A stretch of 9,736 nucleotides of DNA. Origin: Clostridiales bacterium (lineage in GTDB: Bacteria; Bacillota; Clostridia; Christensenellales; Aristaeellaceae). Every line of letters starts with the position of its first letter. Position 1 is the first letter of the stretch. Positions 5,969-9,736 of this stretch are shown one piece after another. The notes below the pieces were generated by a model. That model saw only the letters and a list, made by a program, of their open reading frames with translations. It made no database searches and was not told the origin of the DNA. The DNA lies in contig JAAZBR010000021.1 in NCBI GenBank assembly GCA_012513735.1, forward strand, positions 1-9,736, written 5' to 3'. The translations under genes and the position numbers were made by a program.

Positions 5969-7138
5969 ATGTCTGATCCAATTCTTCAGATTCCCCGCAG
6001 TGAATACGAGCAGCGTATCCGCAACGTTCAGGATGCGATGGGCGCACAAAACCTGGATCTGCTGATTACCCATGCCTGTGGGTGTGAGTCGGCCACCGTA
6101 CGCTACCTCACCAATTTTTGGGCGGTGTTTGACTTTGCAGGTGTCCTGGTGCCCCGGGAAGGCCCGCCCATTATGCTGACCGGCGGGCCGGAGAGCTATG
6201 ATTTTGCCCGCCAATTTGCGCAGATCGATGATGTGCGCGTAAATCCTTTGTATGTGGAAACCAGCGCGCCCGAGTGGGATCAGCCCACCGAGCCCTACCC
6301 TCTTCCCCGTATTCTGGAGGAGTTGAGGGCCCGGGGCCCCATCCGACGCATTGGGGTGGTTAACGTTAACACACTGCCTCAGGTGATCTATCAGGAGTTG
6401 CTGGAAGGCGCCCAGGGGGCCGAGATTGTGAATGCCGAGCGCTTGCTGATGGACCTGCGTGCCCACAAGAGCGTGGCCGAGGTGCAGCTTCTGAGGCAAG
6501 CCAGCCGCATTACCGAGGAGGGCATGAAAGCCGCCTTTGATGTTATTCGCCCCGGGGTGCGGGAGTGGGAAATCCAGGCTGCCTGGATGGCCAAGGTATT
6601 GCAGCTTGGCGCCGAGGGGACAGGATACCCCTGCTGGGTCACCAGCGGCCCCAACACCTATCAAAGCCTGTGTAAATCCACAGACCGGCAGATCCGGATG
6701 GGGGACATGGTGCAGCTTTCACTGGGGGCCAAGTACAGCGGATATTGCGGAAACATGTGCCGTGCTGTTATCATGGGGACAGTGGCCAGGGAGCATCAGG
6801 CGATGATCGACGCCGCCTACGATTGTCTGGAGCAGACCATCGGGCTTATGCATCCGGGAACAGCCTTTGCCAAGGTATATGACGCCTTCCAGCACAGCCT
6901 GCAGCAGCGCGGGCTGAAGGGGCAGACCCTCTATGGTCCTGCCCATTCCACCGGCTTGCAGGAGTGTGAGGAACCCTGGGTAGACAACCGCAGCGGGCGG
7001 ATTTTTGAGCCCAACATGGTGTTCAATGTGGATGTGTGGATTTCCGATGGACGCTATGGCGTGCGGCTGGAGGATTGTGTGCTGATTACCGATACCGGCA
7101 ATGAGCAGTTGACCACCTGGCAGCGCAACCGCTGGTGA
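5969..7138 (+). CDS. Second M24-family protein with altered metal ligands
   Basis: A 389-residue protein with a creatinase-like N-domain (about residues 12-155) and an M24 pita-bread domain (about 165-385). Family landmarks are RPGVREWEI (194-202), VTSGPN (224-229), MGDMVQLSLGAKYSGYCGNM (244-263), AHSTGLQECEEPW (325-337), MVFNVDVWI (350-358) and GVRLEDCVLIT (364-374). By eye, the two metal Asp are Ser251 and Asn262, the first His is kept (His326), and the second His is Cys333. The first metal Glu is Asp355, the last is kept as Glu368, and the N-lobe His position is Leu234. It is thus less degraded than the other M24 protein in the window, but it still lacks a normal two-metal site. It may be a metal-independent hydrolase or lyase acting in the cytoplasm on the imported compound; the substrate is unknown. 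It follows a terminator and precedes the sugar kinase by 79 bases. Confidence 0.88.
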   Translation: MSDPILQIPRSEYEQRIRNVQDAMGAQNLDLLITHACGCESATVRYLTNFWAVFDFAGVLVPREGPPIMLTGGPESYDFARQFAQIDDVRVNPLYVETSAPEWDQPTEPYPLPRILEELRARGPIRRIGVVNVNTLPQVIYQELLEGAQGAEIVNAERLLMDLRAHKSVAEVQLLRQASRITEEGMKAAFDVIRPGVREWEIQAAWMAKVLQLGAEGTGYPCWVTSGPNTYQSLCKSTDRQIRMGDMVQLSLGAKYSGYCGNMCRAVIMGTVAREHQAMIDAAYDCLEQTIGLMHPGTAFAKVYDAFQHSLQQRGLKGQTLYGPAHSTGLQECEEPWVDNRSGRIFEPNMVFNVDVWISDGRYGVRLEDCVLITDTGNEQLTTWQRNRW

Positions 7139-7217
7139 TGACGTTCTGATATCGTTGCAGGCGGTTGGTCATCTTATACACCATGTATTATCGATTGAAG
7201 AAGGGAACCCACGGACG

Positions 7218-8228
7218 ATGAGCAGAAAGGGTATTTGTGTTGCAGGCAACCTGATTGTGGATGTTCTGTACCCGCTGTCCAACTGGCCCCGCAGGGGCGA
7301 GTTGGTGACCATCCTCAGCGACAAGGAAATGGCGGGAGGCGGCTTGGCCTTCAACACCCCCATGAGCCTTTCCATGCTGGATGAGAAGCTGCCCATCACC
7401 ATTCTGGGCAACATCGGACCGGATGCCGAGGGGGACCAGATCCTCAAATACTTTGCCACACGGCCCAACATCAACACGGATGGTATTGCCAGGCAGGGTA
7501 GCACCTCCTATACGCTGGTGCTCAACGATATGCAGACCATGGAGCGCACGTTCTTCCAGTATCGGGGTGCCAATGCCGACTTCGACGGGACGACGATCCC
7601 GTGGGAGAGCCTAAACGCCCGCATGTTTCACGCCGGCTATATCCTGCTGATGGATGGCCTGGATGCGCCAGATGAGGAATATGGCACCAAGATGGCGCGC
7701 ATGCTGCACCGCGCCCAGCAGGAGGGCATGAAAACCTCGGTGGATGTGGTCAGTGAGGCCAGCGACCGATTCAGGCACATTGTGCCCCCTGCCCTTAAGT
7801 ACACGGACTATTGCATCATCAATGAGTACGAGGCCCAGCAGATTACGGGTGTTCCGCTGAAGGATGTGGAGGCCGATCAGTTTGAGCAGAACATCCCCAA
7901 GGCGCTGGAGGCGCTGCATGGCTTTGGCGTACGGGAGTGGGCGGTGATTCACTGCCCTCAGGGCGGCTATGGCATGGACGCTCAGGGCCAGTACATCAGC
8001 CTGCCCAGCCTGCGGCTGCCGCGCGACTATGTAAAGGGCACCACGGGTGCCGGGGATGCCTTCTGCGCCGGCGTGCTGTATGGCGCTCACGAGGGCATGA
8101 TGCTGGCAGATGCGATCAGGCTGGGCACCGCCTCGGCTGCCGGTTCCCTGGGTGAAAAAGATACCTACTCGGGCGTGCAGCCGGCTGACCAAATGATGGA
8201 CTTCTACCGCCGGATGGGCGGGGTTTAG
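7218..8228 (+). CDS. PfkB-family carbohydrate kinase
   Basis: A 336-residue cytoplasmic kinase of the ribokinase/PfkB fold, usual length. The N-terminal strand GICVAGNLIVDVLYP (5-19) and AGGGLAFN (39-46) match the substrate-binding signature. NEYE (202-205) fits the NxxE motif that helps bind Mg and phosphate. GTTGAGDAFCAG (274-285) is the ATP/anion-hole signature with Asp280 as catalytic base. The first signature residue, usually Asp, is Gly274. The frame is open upstream to 7155, but ATG 7218 gives the family N-terminus. Its AAGGG (7201-7205) is 12 bases away, so the ribosome site is poor. The kinase would phosphorylate a sugar or sugar-like product using ATP. Which sugar cannot be told: the family covers ribose, fructose, gluconate derivatives and nucleosides. 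It sits between an M24 homologue and a second importer ATPase, 43 bases before the latter. Confidence 0.9.
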   Translation: MSRKGICVAGNLIVDVLYPLSNWPRRGELVTILSDKEMAGGGLAFNTPMSLSMLDEKLPITILGNIGPDAEGDQILKYFATRPNINTDGIARQGSTSYTLVLNDMQTMERTFFQYRGANADFDGTTIPWESLNARMFHAGYILLMDGLDAPDEEYGTKMARMLHRAQQEGMKTSVDVVSEASDRFRHIVPPALKYTDYCIINEYEAQQITGVPLKDVEADQFEQNIPKALEALHGFGVREWAVIHCPQGGYGMDAQGQYISLPSLRLPRDYVKGTTGAGDAFCAGVLYGAHEGMMLADAIRLGTASAAGSLGEKDTYSGVQPADQMMDFYRRMGGV

Positions 8229-8271
8229 GGTGCCGCCCAATGTGATCCCAGTGAAAGAAGCGAGGAACAAC

Positions 8272-9736
8272 ATGACAGAACGGCGAGAGCCATTGTTGGA
8301 AATGCGGGGGGTCAGCAAGTCCTTCCCGGGCGTCAAGGCGCTGGATCAGGTGGACCTGACGGTCTATCCCGGGGAGGTGCTGGCGCTGGTGGGGGAAAAC
8401 GGTGCGGGAAAATCCACGCTGATGAAAATCCTCTCCGGCATTCACAAGATGGATGAGGGCGAAATCTTCTTTGAGGGTAAGCCCATCCACATCCGCGATC
8501 CGCTGTCCTCCCAGAAGGCGGGGATCAGCATCATCTACCAGGAGCTCAACGTGCTGAACAATCTCAGCATCGCGGAAAACCTGTTCCTGGGGCGGGAGCC
8601 CCTGCGGCCAAACGGCCTTGTGGACCATGCCCGCGCCCACAGGGAGGCACGCACGCTGCTGGATGAGGTCAAGCTGCCCCTGGATACGCGCACCGTGGTC
8701 AGTCAGCTTTCCACCGCGCAAAAGCAGATGGTGGAGGTGGCCAAGGCGCTCAGCTTCAATGCGCGCCTGATCATCATGGATGAGCCCACCAGTTCGCTAA
8801 CCGATACTGAAACCCAGACGCTGTTTGAGATCATCCGCCGTCTGCGGGCCCGGGGCGTGGCCATTGTATTCATCTCCCACCGCATGGTGGAGTTGTTTCA
8901 AATTTCCGATCGGGTGGCTGTGATGCGTGATGGGCAGATGGTGGACACCATGATAACCGCCGATACCACCGAGGCCGAGATCATCAGCGCCATGGTTGGC
9001 CGGGATGTGGACAACCTCTATGACAAGGCCCAGGCGCCCATCGGCGAGGTGGTGTTGGAGGTGCGCGGGCTGAACACCAAGGATCAACTCCGCGATATCA
9101 GCTTTCAGCTTCGCGCCGGTGAGATACTGGGCTTTGCCGGCCTGGTGGGGGCAGGGCGAAGCGAGGTGATGCGTGCCCTGTTCGGCATTGATCCCCGGCA
9201 ATCCGGTGAAATCTACGTGCGGGGGCAGAAGGCGGATATCAACAACACGGTCGATGCCCTGCGCTATGGCATTGGCTTTGTGCCCGAGGATCGCAAGGAG
9301 CAGGGCTTGGTGCTGGACATGACGGTGAAAAAGAACATGTCCCTGGCTGCCCTGGATCGGCTGAGCCGGGGCTGGTTTATCGACAAGCCCAGGGAAACGG
9401 ACACCGTGAACAACTTTGTGGACAAGCTGCGCGTGAAAACACCTTCCATTGATCAGACGGTGAAAAACCTGTCCGGCGGCAACCAGCAGAAGGTGGTCAT
9501 TGCCAAATGGATGGCCAACGAGCCTTCCATCCTGATCCTGGATGAGCCCACCCGCGGGATCGATGTGGGCGCTAAAAAGGAAATCCACAGGCTGATGGCG
9601 GAGCTGGCTTCCCAGGGGGTGGCAATTATCATGATATCCTCGGAGCTTCCGGAAATCATCGGCATGTCGGACCGCATCATCGTGATGCACGAAGGCCGCA
9701 TCAAAGGGGAGTTCCCCCACCGCAATGTCACCCAGG
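8272..9736 (+). CDS. Second RbsA/MglA-like sugar ABC importer ATPase (runs off the window)
   Basis: The frame is open from ATG 8272 to the right edge, 488 residues, and probably lacks only the last ten or so residues. GAGG (8262-8265) lies six bases before the start. Domain 1 shows Walker A GENGAGKST (41-49), Q-loop Gln90, LSTAQKQM (146-153), Walker B LIIMDEP (166-172) and switch His203. Domain 2 shows the degenerate GLVGAGRSE (290-298), VPEDRK (337-342), LSGGNQQK (400-407), LILDEPTRG (421-429) and ISSE in place of the switch His. It is clearly homologous to the ATPase at 3401-4879 but has diverged throughout, so it is not a recent copy. Family practice predicts a permease and a binding protein for this second importer, probably just beyond the right edge. 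Confidence 0.94.
   Translation, partial: MTERREPLLEMRGVSKSFPGVKALDQVDLTVYPGEVLALVGENGAGKSTLMKILSGIHKMDEGEIFFEGKPIHIRDPLSSQKAGISIIYQELNVLNNLSIAENLFLGREPLRPNGLVDHARAHREARTLLDEVKLPLDTRTVVSQLSTAQKQMVEVAKALSFNARLIIMDEPTSSLTDTETQTLFEIIRRLRARGVAIVFISHRMVELFQISDRVAVMRDGQMVDTMITADTTEAEIISAMVGRDVDNLYDKAQAPIGEVVLEVRGLNTKDQLRDISFQLRAGEILGFAGLVGAGRSEVMRALFGIDPRQSGEIYVRGQKADINNTVDALRYGIGFVPEDRKEQGLVLDMTVKKNMSLAALDRLSRGWFIDKPRETDTVNNFVDKLRVKTPSIDQTVKNLSGGNQQKVVIAKWMANEPSILILDEPTRGIDVGAKKEIHRLMAELASQGVAIIMISSELPEIIGMSDRIIVMHEGRIKGEFPHRNVTQ

Noticed and set aside
4876..5970. Long minus-strand open frame of 364 residues
   Set aside because: It is the mirror of the substrate-binding protein gene and runs through the terminator. 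It has no family motif of its own.
7137..7173. Inverted repeat GATGAC/GTCATC after the second M24 gene
   Set aside because: Six-base arms separated by 25 bases are expected by chance; there is no T-run and no symmetric core.
7165..7191. Possible promoter TTGGTC-15-TATTAT before the kinase
   Set aside because: The spacing is too short and the -35 match weak. It may still matter because the gap is 79 bases, but I cannot support it.
3507..8423. Near-identical 37-base segments at 3507-3543 and 8387-8423 considered as a direct repeat element
   Set aside because: They encode the conserved Walker A region of two homologous ATPases, so shared coding constraint explains the match.
8797..9720. Minus-strand open frame of 307 residues at the right end
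   Set aside because: It is antisense to the second ATPase, whose motifs are all in order on the plus strand.

Overview
The window is a tightly packed, entirely plus-strand stretch of bacterial chromosome that reads as a carbohydrate or amino-compound uptake and catabolism locus. It holds eight recognisable genes and one unrecognised gene tail, all on one strand with gaps of 15 to 79 bases. Most genes have a strong AGGAGG-type ribosome binding site. Codon third positions are GC-rich. The AAGGAGG sites and the MKK-type signal peptide suggest a moderately GC-rich Bacillota (Clostridia-like gut or sediment bacterium). That is a guess from style only: the window holds no rRNA or other taxonomic marker.

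Layout. Bases 1-266 are the C-terminal end of an unrecognised protein. It is followed at once by an M24 (creatinase/prolidase fold) homologue (282-1619) and a PIG-L/BshB-type N-deacetylase (1637-2344). A 56-base gap with a possible promoter and a nested inverted repeat leads into a sugar-type ABC importer: RbsC-like permease (2401-3381), RbsA/MglA-like double ATPase (3401-4879) and substrate-binding protein (4936-5898). A strong intrinsic terminator hairpin (5908-5940) follows. Next come a second M24 homologue (5969-7138), a PfkB-family sugar kinase (7218-8228) and a second RbsA/MglA-like double ATPase (8272 to beyond the window end), which presumably opens a second importer.

How it may work together (inference). 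One or two ribose/galactose-type importers bring in a small glycoside or polyol-like compound. The PIG-L enzyme would remove an N-acyl group, the M24-fold proteins would act on a C-N or similar bond, and the PfkB kinase would phosphorylate the released sugar.

The most unusual feature is that both M24 proteins have lost most of the metal ligands of the family, and both carry Cys where the second active-site His should be. They are therefore probably not ordinary metallo-aminopeptidases. I see no mobile element, CRISPR array, tRNA, rRNA or transcription regulator gene.
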